A stretch of DNA of 34,408 nt from Candidatus Rokuibacteriota bacterium (lineage in GTDB: Bacteria > Methylomirabilota > Methylomirabilia > Rokubacteriales > CSP1-6): contig QHTB01000165.1 in assembly GCA_003220615.1 (NCBI GenBank), positions 1 to 34,408 of the forward strand. Reading direction: 5' to 3'. Below are positions 1 through 8,968 of the stretch, piece by piece. How positions within the stretch are numbered: the stretch's first letter is position 1; each line of letters opens with the position of its first letter. Made by a program: the position numbers and the translations under genes. Below the pieces are notes generated by a model. That model was not told the DNA's origin, ran no database searches, and worked only from the letters and a program-made list of their open reading frames with translations.

Positions 1-13
1 AACGAGCGCGGAC

Positions 14-782
14 GTGAGCCGGCTCATCCGGAATCTGGTGGACGCGAGCCTGGTCCTGCTCTTCGCCCTGCCGGGCGTCGCTGCCGCTCAGCGCATCGAG
101 CCCGAGGGGCGCGCATGGATCCCTGAGATCAGCGCCCGGGCGAAGATCGAGGGAGGCTCTTCACCCGGTACGCCGATCGAACTCGGCCGCGATCTCGGCA
201 TCGACAAAGAGCCCCTGCCCGAGCTCAGGCTGTCCATCTTTACCGGGCCCAACAGCAGGCTGCGACTGGCCTACACGCACGCCCGGTGGGACGGCGACGC
301 GGTGATCGGGCGCGACGTCGAGTTCAACGGCACCCGTTTTCCTGCCGCTGCATCATGTCCGATCTCGACCTTCACTATGCCCGGCTGGGCTGGATCTGGC
401 AGCCCTGGCTGATTCCGGAGAGGCTCAGGCTCTGTCCTATCTGGAGGCCAAGGCATTCGTGGCTGAGATGACGCTGGAAGCTCCCGCTCTCGTGCCCCGG
501 CTCAAGGAGACGGAGCACGTCAGTGTCGTCATCCCCACGGTCGGCCTGGCGGCGGACGTCCGGCTGAACGCCGTGATCGACCTGTTCGCCGAGGTCTCAG
601 GGCTGAGTGTCGGCCATCCCGGACACGTGGTCGACGCCGAGACCGGCGTGAGGCTCAACGCGAACCGCTTCTTCAGCCTCACCGCCGGCTATCGCTTCTT
701 CGAGATCCGGGGCGAGGAGCGGAGGAGCTTCGCGCGACTGCAGCTCTTCGGCCCCTTCGTGGGCGCCGCCATCAGATTCTGA
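14..782 (+). pseudogene. Frameshifted outer-membrane beta-barrel protein
   Basis: The reading frame starts with GTG at 14 and has a hydrophobic signal peptide ending near Ala-Ala-Ala-Gln. Alternating hydrophobic and aromatic segments typical of an outer-membrane beta-barrel follow. Continuity is kept only by changing frame twice: frame 2 up to about 345 (ending near RDVEFNGTRFPAA), frame 1 from about 350 to 435 (SDLDLHYARLGWIWQPW), and frame 0 from about 438 to the stop at 782 (YLEAKAFVAEM to VGAAIRF). The C-terminal Phe is the usual barrel signature. I cannot name the family. It is either a pseudogene with two indels or two assembly errors. The gene may begin upstream of the window. It converges on the molybdenum hydroxylase gene. 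Confidence 0.6.
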
Positions 783-826
783 GATTTTCAGCTCTGCCGG
801 CGCCATCGAGTCCTGGGGGAGGTCTC

Positions 827-851
827 GGAGGGGGCCGTCGAGGCCCCCTCC
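827..851. terminator. Strong hairpin between convergent genes
   Basis: A perfect 10-bp inverted repeat (GGAGGGGGCC and GGCCCCCTCC) with a 5-base loop sits between the end of the beta-barrel remnant and the stop codon at 855 of the minus-strand oxidoreductase. Neither side has a convincing T-run. It is placed where a bidirectional terminator is expected, but the intrinsic mechanism is unproven. Confidence 0.5.
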
Positions 852-854
852 GAT

Positions 855-3074
855 TTACGCCTGCGCTTTCACCGCCGCCTTGAAGCGCTCCGGCGTGAAC
901 GGCACCGTGCGCATGCGCACGCCCGTGGCGTCGAAGACGGCGTTGGAGATCGCCGACGGCACGACGGCCGCGGACGGCTCGCCCACGCCCCACGGCGGAT
1001 CCGAGGGCCGGTGGATCAGCTCCGACTCGACGACGGGCGCCTCGGGGAAGGTCAGGATCGGATAGCTCTGCCAGTCGACGCTCGTGACGCGGGAGCGATC
1101 CCAGGTCAACTCTTCCTTCAGCGTGCGGCTCACGGTCTGGATGACGTTGCCCTCGAGCTGCGCTCGCACGCCGTCGGGATTGATGATCTGACCACAGTCC
1201 TGGGCCACGCTGACGCGGGTGACGCGAATGGCGCCACTCGTGCGCTCGACCTCGACCTCGGCCACCGCGGCGACGTACGTGCGGACGTTCTCGTACTTCA
1301 CGTACGAGACTCCGCGGCCGCGCGCGACCCCGCCTCCGGCCTTGCGCGGTGACGGCCGGGTCTCCCACTTCGCCTTCCGCGCCGCCGCCTTGAGCACGGT
1401 GGCACCGCGCGCGTCATTCATGTGCCGCAGCCTGAATTCGATGGGATCGACGCCGGCCGCCGCAGCGAGCTCGTCCATGAATGCTTCGTTCGCGTAAGTG
1501 TTCTGCATGCGGCCAGGTGTCCGGATCCACGACGGCCTGAACGGCGTGGACTCCAGCCGGTGACACACCGCGTGGACGTTGGCGAACGTATAGGACGGCG
1601 CCGAATTCTGGAAGACGTTGCCGGGATTCAGCGTCGGTTTTCTCGGCAGGTCGGCCAGCGTCGCGGCCACGAAGGGCACGCCTTCGGTGATGAGCGTGAC
1701 CTTGGGGATCCAGAACTGCGACTGCCAGGCGACAACGTTGCCGGCCGCGTCGAGCCCTCCGGCGACGTCGACGAGCGTCGGCGGGCCCTTGGGATCCCAG
1801 CCGTGCTCGTCGTGCCGCATCCACTGCACGCGCACGGGCCGTCCCATCTCGCGCGCGAGCAGCGCGGCGTCGGCGGCCGCGTCCTCGTGGCCGTTGCGGC
1901 CATAGCAACCGGCGCCGTCGAAGTAGAGACAGCGGACCTTGTCGGCCGGCACGCCGAACGTCATGGCCAGGTCGCGGCGCAGCAGGTGCGTGGCCTGGGA
2001 CGCCGTCCACACCGTGAGCTGATCGTTTTTCCATTCCGCGATCGCGCACGACGGCCCGATGGAGCCGTGGGTGTGGATGGCGAACTCGTAGGTGGCCTCG
2101 AGCCGCTTGGCCGCGCCGGCGAGAGCGGCCTTGGGATCACCCTTGTCGATCGTGACCTCGTCTTTGTTGATCGCCGTGGAACGGACGTGCTCGTAGAGCT
2201 TGCTCATCTCGGGCAGGCCTTCCCACGACGACCACGTCGCCTTGAGCTGGCTCGCGGCCTTCACGGCCGCCCACTCGCTGTCGGCCACCACGGCCAGGAA
2301 GTTCGCCTGGCGCACGACCTTCCGCAATCCCTTGATCCCACTCACCGACGACTCGTCGACGCTCCGAAGCTCGGCGCCGACGGCCGGAGGCCGCACGACG
2401 CGCGCGTGGAGCATGCCGGGCACCCGCACGTCCTGCATGTACCTCCACTCGCCGGTGACCTTCGCCGGGATGTCGACGCGCGGCACCGACGTACCAACGA
2501 TGGTGTACTCGCCGGGGTTCTTGAGCGGCGCGGTCTTGTCGACCTTCAGGTGGAACTCGCGATCCCCGATGAGCTCGCTGTAGGCGACGCTCTTAGTCGA
2601 ATCGGTCTTGACGCGAACCACGCCGTACCGGATCTCCAGCGCGTCCGGCGCGACGCCGAGCCGCTGAGCCGCCTGCTCGAGCAGTGCCTTGCGCGCCGTG
2701 GCCGACGCCTGGCGGATCTGGACGCCGCCGACCTGGATCGTCAGGCTGCCCCACGTCGGGCCCTGATCCGGCGTCGTGGCCGTGTCGCCTTCGACGAGCG
2801 CGATCCAGTCGAGCGGCACGTCGAGCTCCTCGGCAACGATCTGACGGAGCGACGTGCGCGTGCCCGTTCCGAGGTCGACCTTGCCCGTGTAAACCGTCAC
2901 GCGGCCGGTCGACGCCAGGGTAAGGAAGCTGTCCACCTCGTCGAGCGCGACCGGCTTGGCCGCCGTCACCGTCTGGGCGCTCGCCTCGGCCAGTGGACCG
3001 GCCAGGCTGAACGAGACGATGAGCGCGCCCGTGCCTTTGAGGAAATCCCTGCGCGTCGTCGGAGCGTCGAGCAT
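855..3074 (-). CDS. Molybdopterin-binding subunit of an IorB-type (isoquinoline 1-oxidoreductase-like) hydroxylase
   Basis: A 739-residue xanthine-dehydrogenase-family large subunit. The N-terminus carries a twin-arginine signal (TTRRDFLKGTGA, residues about 6-17), so the enzyme is probably exported folded with its cofactor. The glycine-rich motif GAGCYGRNGHEDAAADA and the C-terminal GVGEPS, which supplies the conserved catalytic Glu, are typical of the IorB branch of aldehyde/heterocycle dehydrogenases. I chose ATG 3074 because it gives the Tat signal directly and leaves a 2-base gap to the upstream [2Fe-2S] subunit; the frame stays open further upstream, but that extension overlaps the small subunit. 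The substrate (aldehyde or N-heterocycle) cannot be read from sequence. No cytochrome c partner or maturation chaperone is present in the window. Confidence 0.88.
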   Translation of the reverse strand: MLDAPTTRRDFLKGTGALIVSFSLAGPLAEASAQTVTAAKPVALDEVDSFLTLASTGRVTVYTGKVDLGTGTRTSLRQIVAEELDVPLDWIALVEGDTATTPDQGPTWGSLTIQVGGVQIRQASATARKALLEQAAQRLGVAPDALEIRYGVVRVKTDSTKSVAYSELIGDREFHLKVDKTAPLKNPGEYTIVGTSVPRVDIPAKVTGEWRYMQDVRVPGMLHARVVRPPAVGAELRSVDESSVSGIKGLRKVVRQANFLAVVADSEWAAVKAASQLKATWSSWEGLPEMSKLYEHVRSTAINKDEVTIDKGDPKAALAGAAKRLEATYEFAIHTHGSIGPSCAIAEWKNDQLTVWTASQATHLLRRDLAMTFGVPADKVRCLYFDGAGCYGRNGHEDAAADAALLAREMGRPVRVQWMRHDEHGWDPKGPPTLVDVAGGLDAAGNVVAWQSQFWIPKVTLITEGVPFVAATLADLPRKPTLNPGNVFQNSAPSYTFANVHAVCHRLESTPFRPSWIRTPGRMQNTYANEAFMDELAAAAGVDPIEFRLRHMNDARGATVLKAAARKAKWETRPSPRKAGGGVARGRGVSYVKYENVRTYVAAVAEVEVERTSGAIRVTRVSVAQDCGQIINPDGVRAQLEGNVIQTVSRTLKEELTWDRSRVTSVDWQSYPILTFPEAPVVESELIHRPSDPPWGVGEPSAAVVPSAISNAVFDATGVRMRTVPFTPERFKAAVKAQA

Positions 3075-3076
3075 CG

Positions 3077-3544
3077 CTAGCCCCCCTTCGCCATCAGGAC
3101 GGCGGCGCGCTTGACGGCGGCCACGATCCGCTGGTGCGTCCCGCAGCGACAGAGATTGCCGGCGAGGGCCTTCCTGATCTCGCGATCGCTCGGGTTCGGG
3201 GAACGCTCGAGGAGCGCCTTGCTGGTCATGATCATGCCGTTGATGCAGTAACCGCACTGGGCGGCCTGCTCGTCGATGAACGCCTTCTGAATCGGGTGGG
3301 GCTTCTCGCTCGAGCCGAGCCCTTCGAGCGTCGTGATGCGCAGGCCGGCCGCCTTGGCGATCGGCACCGAGCACGAGCGCACGGCCTGGCCGTTCATCAG
3401 CACGGTGCACGCTCCGCACTGGCCGAGGCCGCAGCCGAACTTCGGGCCGTTGAGCGCGAGGTTGTCGCGGAGAACGTAGAGCAGCGGAGTGTCAGCGTCG
3501 AGATCGAACCGGGTCGTCTGACCGTTGACGACGAGCGTGATCAT
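3077..3544 (-). CDS. [2Fe-2S]-binding subunit of the IorAB-type hydroxylase
   Basis: A 155-residue small subunit that passes electrons from the molybdenum centre. An N-terminal plant-type ferredoxin domain carries C38, C43, C46 and C58. A C-terminal four-helix domain carries C97 and C100 (CGYC) and C132 and C134 (CRC). All eight ligands for two [2Fe-2S] clusters are therefore present. ATG 3544 is preceded by GGGAGG at good spacing, so it is preferred over an earlier ATG in frame. It lies directly upstream of the large subunit on the same strand. The two-subunit arrangement without an FAD subunit matches isoquinoline oxidoreductase and related membrane-linked aldehyde dehydrogenases. It lacks its own signal peptide and would travel with the Tat-tagged large subunit. 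Confidence 0.92.
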   Translation of the reverse strand: MITLVVNGQTTRFDLDADTPLLYVLRDNLALNGPKFGCGLGQCGACTVLMNGQAVRSCSVPIAKAAGLRITTLEGLGSSEKPHPIQKAFIDEQAAQCGYCINGMIMTSKALLERSPNPSDREIRKALAGNLCRCGTHQRIVAAVKRAAVLMAKGG

Positions 3545-3656
3545 GAGGCCTCCCCATCGGCGGCGAACCACGTGTCGCGACTGCCGCGAATCTAGGGGTG
3601 GCCGCGCGGCTTGTCAACAACACAACAAGAGACCTCACCGCTTGCGAGGTACCGCA

Positions 3657-3836
3657 TCACCTCGCTGTCGACTGGATCTCGCAGCGCCCATTCGCGCGCC
3701 ACACGCCACCGTCGCGCTCGCACACGGCTTGCCGAAGGGAGACCGGGAATGCTGTGGAGTCCGACGACGAGAAGCCTGCGCAACCGTAGGACACGGCCAG
3801 AATGGCGAGAACGAGAAGCATCGCAAGGCTCTTCAC
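3657..3836 (-). CDS. Small cysteine-containing putative lipoprotein
   Basis: A 59-residue protein read from GTG 3836, preceded on the minus strand by GGGGAG eight bases upstream. A hydrophobic N-terminus (LAMLLVLAILAVSYGC) could be an export signal with a lipidated Cys at about residue 19, though Tyr at position -2 makes the lipobox weak. The mature part carries the spaced pair AVCERDGGVWRANGRCE. A similar Cys-x3-Gly-x-spaced-Cys pattern occurs in the small lipoprotein at 30067-30306. It starts 14 bases after the stop of the acyl-CoA synthetase gene, so the two are probably co-transcribed. Function unknown. Confidence 0.6.
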   Translation of the reverse strand: MKSLAMLLVLAILAVSYGCAGFSSSDSTAFPVSLRQAVCERDGGVWRANGRCEIQSTAR

Positions 3837-3850
3837 AAGAGTCGCTCCCC

Positions 3851-5791
3851 TCAGCTGGCCTCGGCGATCGCCTTGACGGCGTCGGGATTCTCGAGCGACG
3901 AGAGATCGCCCGGCTCTTTCTTCAGATAGGTCGCGCGGATCACGCGGCGCATGATCTTCGCCGAGCGCGTCTTCGGCAGGTCGCGCGCGAACAGCACGCG
4001 CTCGGGCTTGAGAGCCTTGCCCATCTCGTGGGCCACCCGCTCTGAAAGCTCGGCGCGTAACGGGTCGGACGGCTGGCGTCCCGGTTTGAGCACGACGAAG
4101 CACACCACCGCCTCGCCCTTCACCTCGTGCGGCACGCCGATGACTCCGGCCTCCGCGACCGCGGGATGACCGACGAGGATGGACTCGACCTCGGCGGGCC
4201 CCAGGCGCTTGCCGGCGATCTTCAACGTGTCGTCCGAACGGCCCTGGAGGAACCAGAAGCCGTCGTCGTCGATCACGGCCCAGTCGCCGTGGACCCACAC
4301 GCCCGGCCAGCGCGACCAGTAGGTCTCCTCGTAACGCGCCGGATCGTGCCAGAAGCCTTGCGTCATGCCGGGCCACGGCTTCGTCACCACCAGCTCGCCA
4401 ACCTGACCGCGCACGGGGCGGCCGTCGTCGCCGAAGACGTCGGCCGCCATTCCCGGGATGGGCCCCGTGAACGAGCACGGCTTGAGCGGCGCGATCGGGA
4501 AACAGCCGAGGATTCCACCGGAGATCTCGGTGCCGCCGGTGTAATTGATGATGGGCAGGCGCGAGCCTCCAACCTGCTCGAAGAGCCAGCGATAGGGCTC
4601 GGGATTCCACGGCTCGCCCGTCGATCCGAGGATGCGCAGCGACGAGAGGTCGTGGCCGCGTGGATGATCGGCGCCGTGAGGCATGAGCGCGCGCACGGCG
4701 GTGGGCGACAGTCCCATCACCGTGATGCGATGGCGCTCGACCAGGCCCCACAAGCGATCGGGCTTCGGGAAATCGGGCACGCCCTCGAAGACGACCCCGG
4801 TGGCGCCGTGGACGAGCGCGGCCGTGATGGCCATCGGCCCCATCAACCATCCGAGGTCGGTGAGCCAGAAGAGGCGGTCGTCACGGCCCACGTCCATGCA
4901 GTACGCAAAATCGTGGGCGCACTTGATCAGGAATCCGCCGTGGGTCAGCACGGTGCCCTTGGGCCGGCCCGTCGTCCCCGACGTATAGATGATGAGGCAG
5001 GGACGATCGGCGTCGACCGGGACGACGGGACACGTCTGGGACACGGTCGCCACAGCCTCGTGCCACCACCGATCGCGACCGGCGGTCCACGGAATCTCGC
5101 GGCCGAGACGGCGATACACGAGGACGGCCTTCACCGTCGGGCTCAGCGCCAGGGCCTCGTCAGCGGTCTCCTTCATCCGCACGACCTGGCCGCGGCGATG
5201 GAACCCGTCGGCGGTGATGAGCACCTTCGCCTCGCTGTCTTGCAGTCGCGAGGCGACCGCCTGGGCGCCGAAGCCGGAGAAGCACGGCGTGTAGATCGCG
5301 CCGATGCGCACGACGGCGAGCGTCGCGATCGCGGCCTCCAGCGACATGGGCAGGAAGATGCCGACGCGATCGCCCTCGCCGACGCCGAGCGCTCGCAGGG
5401 CATTGGCCAGGCAGCTCACCTCGCCGAGCAGCTCGCCGTACGTCACCTGGCGGGTCGAGCCGTCGTCACCCTCCCAGATCAGCGCAGGATGCGCCGCGCG
5501 CCCGCTCTCGACGTGACGGTCCACGCAGCAATCGGCGAGGTTCATCAGGCCGCCCGGAAACCACACGGGCCACGCTGGTCCGCGCGCATCGTCGAGCACG
5601 CGGCGGGGCGCGCGCAGCCAGCGGATCCCGAGGTCCTCCACGACCTTGGTCCAGTACCACTCGGGATCGGCGACGGAGCGACGCTGGAGCTCGGAGAGCG
5701 TCGCGATCGACTGGACACGGAGGAACGTGCCGATGCGCGACCGCGCGGCGACCTCGGGACGCGGGCGCCAGATGATGTCGTCAGCAGTCAT
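3851..5791 (-). CDS. AMP-forming acyl-CoA synthetase (acetyl/acetoacetyl-CoA synthetase-like)
   Basis: A 646-residue member of the ANL adenylating superfamily, activating a carboxylic acid to its acyl-AMP and then its CoA thioester. The phosphate-binding loop IIYTSGTTGRPKG lies at about 267-279, the adenine-binding motif is YTGGTE, and the hinge region reads KIAGKRLGPAEVE. The C-terminal KTRSAKIMRR carries the catalytic Lys612, the residue acetylated in acetyl-CoA synthetases. The N-terminal WYWTKVVEDLGI segment is of the ACAS_N type, which points to a short or branched acid, but the substrate cannot be set. The gene starts 15 bases after the cyclase gene on the same strand, with GAGG before ATG 5791. 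A conserved-domain search would separate acetyl, propionyl and acetoacetyl types. Confidence 0.85.
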   Translation of the reverse strand: MTADDIIWRPRPEVAARSRIGTFLRVQSIATLSELQRRSVADPEWYWTKVVEDLGIRWLRAPRRVLDDARGPAWPVWFPGGLMNLADCCVDRHVESGRAAHPALIWEGDDGSTRQVTYGELLGEVSCLANALRALGVGEGDRVGIFLPMSLEAAIATLAVVRIGAIYTPCFSGFGAQAVASRLQDSEAKVLITADGFHRRGQVVRMKETADEALALSPTVKAVLVYRRLGREIPWTAGRDRWWHEAVATVSQTCPVVPVDADRPCLIIYTSGTTGRPKGTVLTHGGFLIKCAHDFAYCMDVGRDDRLFWLTDLGWLMGPMAITAALVHGATGVVFEGVPDFPKPDRLWGLVERHRITVMGLSPTAVRALMPHGADHPRGHDLSSLRILGSTGEPWNPEPYRWLFEQVGGSRLPIINYTGGTEISGGILGCFPIAPLKPCSFTGPIPGMAADVFGDDGRPVRGQVGELVVTKPWPGMTQGFWHDPARYEETYWSRWPGVWVHGDWAVIDDDGFWFLQGRSDDTLKIAGKRLGPAEVESILVGHPAVAEAGVIGVPHEVKGEAVVCFVVLKPGRQPSDPLRAELSERVAHEMGKALKPERVLFARDLPKTRSAKIMRRVIRATYLKKEPGDLSSLENPDAVKAIAEAS

Positions 5792-5806
5792 GGAGCACCT
5801 CGAAGG

Positions 5807-7678
5807 CTAGCGGGGACCGCGGCCGAGCGGGGAGAACGCGCGGCGGATCCCGGGCGGGCTCTGCACGGTGATCGTGACGGTCAGCTCGTACACGGCGGGC
5901 GCGGCCGGCTCGGGATTGAACACGCCGATCCAGAGATCGCCGTAATTGCGGCCGAGCCCGGGCAGCGAGGTGCCGCTCGGGGTGAGTCGCCGGGGCGGCG
6001 AGTGCAGGAGCTGATCCGTCCTCACCCGGAGCGACCAGCCGTGGTCGGATCCTTCCCCCGCACGCGTGAGCCGCAGCTCGACGTCGCGCGGATTCCGTAG
6101 CTCGACGCCGCGCAGGCAGAAGAAGCGCGCGGTCAGTGGCGCGATCGTCAGCGCGAAGCGGCGCTCTCCCGCGCGGTGCTGGGTCTCGGTCAGCTCCTGT
6201 CGCGCCTCGCCGGGGTCGCCGACCGCCGCGCTGGGCCGCGTCACCACCGACGTGGACTCCTCGCGCTCGGTCACCGTGGCGTCCGTCCACAAGCCGGGTG
6301 CAGGGATGGCGGCGATCATCACCTCTCGGACGAAGTCGGCGAAGGTCTCGCGCAAGCGTCCCCGCCCGACGAGCAGCCCGTAGAGCGCGTTGTCGAGCGC
6401 GGCCGGCTCACCCGAGCCCACGGCCGCCGCCGCCTGGTCGACCGCGGTCCTGACGAAGCCCGGCGACTGATCCTCCACGTGCTCGAGCAGGGCGAAGTAA
6501 CCGGGGCACAGCCGGCCTTCGTCGTGGTTCGGGCTTTCCCTGAGCGCGACGGCGAGCAAGTACGGATGGCGGGTCACCGCGGCGCGAACGGCGTGCGCCT
6601 GCGCCATGCCCGAGGCCTTCCACGCTTGCCAGCCTTCCAGGAGCGACACCCACCACCGTATGCCCTGGACACGGGCGTCGATCGGCATCGGCGCTGGCGG
6701 ATCGGGAATCGTCGGCAGCCGGCGTGGCCGCTCGGCGCGCGGCGGCTCCGGATCGCGTGGCGGTGGTGGCACCGAGATTCTCGGCGACTCGCGCTCGGTG
6801 CCCACGAAGAGACGGCCTCGCGTCGCGGCGGCCGCCAGGGGGCGGCCGAACGCGCGGCTGACGCCCGACTCGAGCTGGCCCCATCGCTGGTCGTCGAGAT
6901 GCTCGCGCCCGGTCACCAGCGTCAGAAGATCGGCGAACGGGAGCATCGCCTGGTCCACCTGCTTGACGGTGTAGCCGCGCTGCTCGGCCACGGCCCGTGA
7001 CAGCGACAGCCGAAGCTCACTGGCCTTGGCCTGGCACTCGAGGAGCGGGCGGAACGCCGGATCGTCGCGGTGCCCGATTCCGAGGACGCGATTGAGCACG
7101 CCAAGCGCGCGCTGGACGGCGCCCTCGACCGCGCTGATCTCGGCCTCGTCGGGAACGCCGGGTGGGACCGCTTTCCACGCCACCTCGAAGAGACGCTGCT
7201 GGTCCTGGAAGCCCTTCAGCTCGTGCAGGCCGCGGTCGATGTACTCGACGCCGTCGAGTCGACCGGCCACGTGGCGCGTCGTCTCGGAGACGAAGATCTG
7301 GCCGGGGCCGGCCGTCGCGCACACCCGGGCGGCGAGGTTGACCGTGCTGCCGAAGAAATCGCCGCCCTCGTAGATGGGCTCTCCGGTGTTGATGCCGATG
7401 CCCACCGCGATCCGCGTGCCGCTCTCGGCCTGCGTCTTCTCGGCAACCTCGCGCTGGATGGCGGCCCCGCACAGGACGGCGCCGCGCGCGGTCGTGAACG
7501 CCACCATGAAGCTGTCGCCCTGGGTCTTCACCACCTTCCCGGAGAACGCGCCGATGTGACGGCGGACGATCTCGTTGTGCTCCTGGAGCACCTGGAAGGC
7601 GACCTCGTCGCCGTACTGCTCGGTGTACTCCGTGAAGCCCCGGATGTCGCTGAAGAGGATGGTGACGGTCGAGCCCAT
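5807..7678 (-). CDS. Class III adenylate/guanylate cyclase with long uncharacterised C-terminus
   Basis: About 623 residues from ATG 7678. Residues 1-170 form a class III nucleotide cyclase domain with the full catalytic set: metal-binding D11 (FSDIRGFT) and D55 (GDSFMVAF), Lys51 and Asp107 (GGDFFG) at the purine-selecting positions, and N114 and R118 (VNLAARV) for the transition state. Lys plus Asp favours ATP, so cAMP is the likely product. The remaining 450 residues include a Pro-rich linker (about 285-320) and a C-terminal part rich in beta-strand-like sequence; I do not recognise a domain there. No transmembrane segment is evident. The earlier ATG 7726 is possible but adds codons with poor GC3 that look non-coding. 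It is divergent from the MFS gene and probably heads an operon with the acyl-CoA synthetase. Confidence 0.85.
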   Translation of the reverse strand: MGSTVTILFSDIRGFTEYTEQYGDEVAFQVLQEHNEIVRRHIGAFSGKVVKTQGDSFMVAFTTARGAVLCGAAIQREVAEKTQAESGTRIAVGIGINTGEPIYEGGDFFGSTVNLAARVCATAGPGQIFVSETTRHVAGRLDGVEYIDRGLHELKGFQDQQRLFEVAWKAVPPGVPDEAEISAVEGAVQRALGVLNRVLGIGHRDDPAFRPLLECQAKASELRLSLSRAVAEQRGYTVKQVDQAMLPFADLLTLVTGREHLDDQRWGQLESGVSRAFGRPLAAAATRGRLFVGTERESPRISVPPPPRDPEPPRAERPRRLPTIPDPPAPMPIDARVQGIRWWVSLLEGWQAWKASGMAQAHAVRAAVTRHPYLLAVALRESPNHDEGRLCPGYFALLEHVEDQSPGFVRTAVDQAAAAVGSGEPAALDNALYGLLVGRGRLRETFADFVREVMIAAIPAPGLWTDATVTEREESTSVVTRPSAAVGDPGEARQELTETQHRAGERRFALTIAPLTARFFCLRGVELRNPRDVELRLTRAGEGSDHGWSLRVRTDQLLHSPPRRLTPSGTSLPGLGRNYGDLWIGVFNPEPAAPAVYELTVTITVQSPPGIRRAFSPLGRGPR

Positions 7679-7756
7679 CGGGGGGGAGCCAGGGGCCGCC
7701 GGCACACTACTCACATCATAGAACATACCGCAGAAGCACAGAGTTACAGTACACCG

Positions 7757-8968
7757 ATGGCCGGCGTCCCCCGGGGCCTCCGGGCCCTCGCCCACCGCGA
7801 CTTCCGGCTGTTCATCGCCGGCCAGCTCGTCTCGCTGATCGGCACCTGGATGCAGAGCGTCGGCCAGGCCTGGCTCGTGCTCGAGCTGACGAACTCGCCG
7901 TTCCGGCTCGGAATGATCGGTTCGCTCCAGTTCGGGCCGATGCTGCTCTTCTCGTTCGTGGCCGGCGCGGTCAGCGACCGCGTCCGCAAGCGCCGGCTGA
8001 TCCTGGGCACGCAGACCGTGCTCATGCTGCAGGCCCTCGCGCTCGCGGTGCTCGTGGCGAGCGGCCACGTCCAGTACTGGCACGTCGCCGTCCTCGCCAC
8101 CGTCTACGGCATCGCCAATACGTTCGACATGCCGGCGCGCCAGGCGTTCGTCGCCGATCTCGTGGGCAAGAACGATCTCATGAACGCGATCGCGCTGAAC
8201 TCGGCGATGTTCAACGGCGCCCGGGTGATCGGGCCGGCGGCAGCCGGCCTCCTGGTGGCCCGCTGGGGCGAGGCCGCCGCGTTCTTCGTCAATGCCGCGA
8301 GCTTCGTGGCCGTGATCATCGCGTTGCTCGCCGTGCGCAACGACGGCCTGCCCCGGCCGCGGCGGCGCAATCACCTCGTCGCCGAGATCGCCGAAGGTGT
8401 CCGTTACGCGGTGGGCACGCCGGTCGTCGCGCTCGTCTTCGGCCTCCTGCTGACGGTGAGCCTCTTCGTGATCAACTACAACGTCTTCGTCCCGCTCATC
8501 GCGCGCGACGTCCTCGGTGAGGGCGCCCACGGATTCGGCCTGCTGATGGCCGCGCTCGGCGCCGGCGCCGTCATGGGCGCCCTCGTGATGGCGGTGCTCA
8601 ATCAGCCGTGGCCGTCGCGGCCGATGGTCATCGTGCCTGCGCTCGTCCTCTCGATCGCCACGATCGCCCTCGGGGCCGTCCATCGGTTTGCGCCCACCGC
8701 CGGACTGCTCGCCGTGATCGGTCTGGCCCAGATCCTGTTCATGACGAGCTGCAACACGACGGTGCAGATCACCGTGCCCGACGAGCTGCGCGGCCGACTG
8801 ATGAGTCTCTACGCGATGGTCTTCGTGGGAATGACGCCGATCGGATCGTTTCTGGTCGGCACGATCGCCGAGCACGCCGGCGTGGCCACCGCGTGCATGA
8901 CCGGCGGCGCCGCCGGCCTCGTGAGCATCGTCGCGCTCAGCGTCGCGGCACGCCGCCGCCGCGTATGA
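7757..8968 (+). CDS. MFS transporter (MFS_3/EntS-like exporter)
   Basis: A 403-residue, 12-helix major facilitator protein. The N-terminus (ALAHRDFRLFIAGQLVSLIGTWMQSVGQAWLV) and the loop AGAVSDRVRKRRLIL are signatures of the EntS/MFS_3 group, whose members export siderophores, drugs or metabolites. The motif MPARQAFVADLVGKNDLMNAIALNS is also typical. ATG 7757 lies 78 bases from the divergent cyclase start. The 3' end overlaps the convergent beta-propeller gene by 32 bases (8937-8968). The substrate is unknown; nothing adjacent makes a siderophore or antibiotic. Confidence 0.85.
   Translation: MAGVPRGLRALAHRDFRLFIAGQLVSLIGTWMQSVGQAWLVLELTNSPFRLGMIGSLQFGPMLLFSFVAGAVSDRVRKRRLILGTQTVLMLQALALAVLVASGHVQYWHVAVLATVYGIANTFDMPARQAFVADLVGKNDLMNAIALNSAMFNGARVIGPAAAGLLVARWGEAAAFFVNAASFVAVIIALLAVRNDGLPRPRRRNHLVAEIAEGVRYAVGTPVVALVFGLLLTVSLFVINYNVFVPLIARDVLGEGAHGFGLLMAALGAGAVMGALVMAVLNQPWPSRPMVIVPALVLSIATIALGAVHRFAPTAGLLAVIGLAQILFMTSCNTTVQITVPDELRGRLMSLYAMVFVGMTPIGSFLVGTIAEHAGVATACMTGGAAGLVSIVALSVAARRRRV

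Noticed and set aside
1422..3080. Long plus-strand open frames opposite the molybdenum hydroxylase, and similar ones at 4127-6100, 10040-11533, 13579-15012 and 17060-19747
   Set aside because: High GC keeps the antisense frames open; their sequences are Arg/Asp/His-rich and resemble no family, while the opposite strand encodes clear enzymes.
855..3419. A longer 854-residue molybdopterin protein starting at 3419
   Set aside because: The extra N-terminus is an out-of-frame shadow of the [2Fe-2S] subunit, and it would bury the Tat signal.
8937..8968. The 32-base overlap of the MFS and beta-propeller genes as a regulatory antisense element
   Set aside because: Short convergent overlaps are common in compact genomes; nothing else in the sequence suggests regulation.
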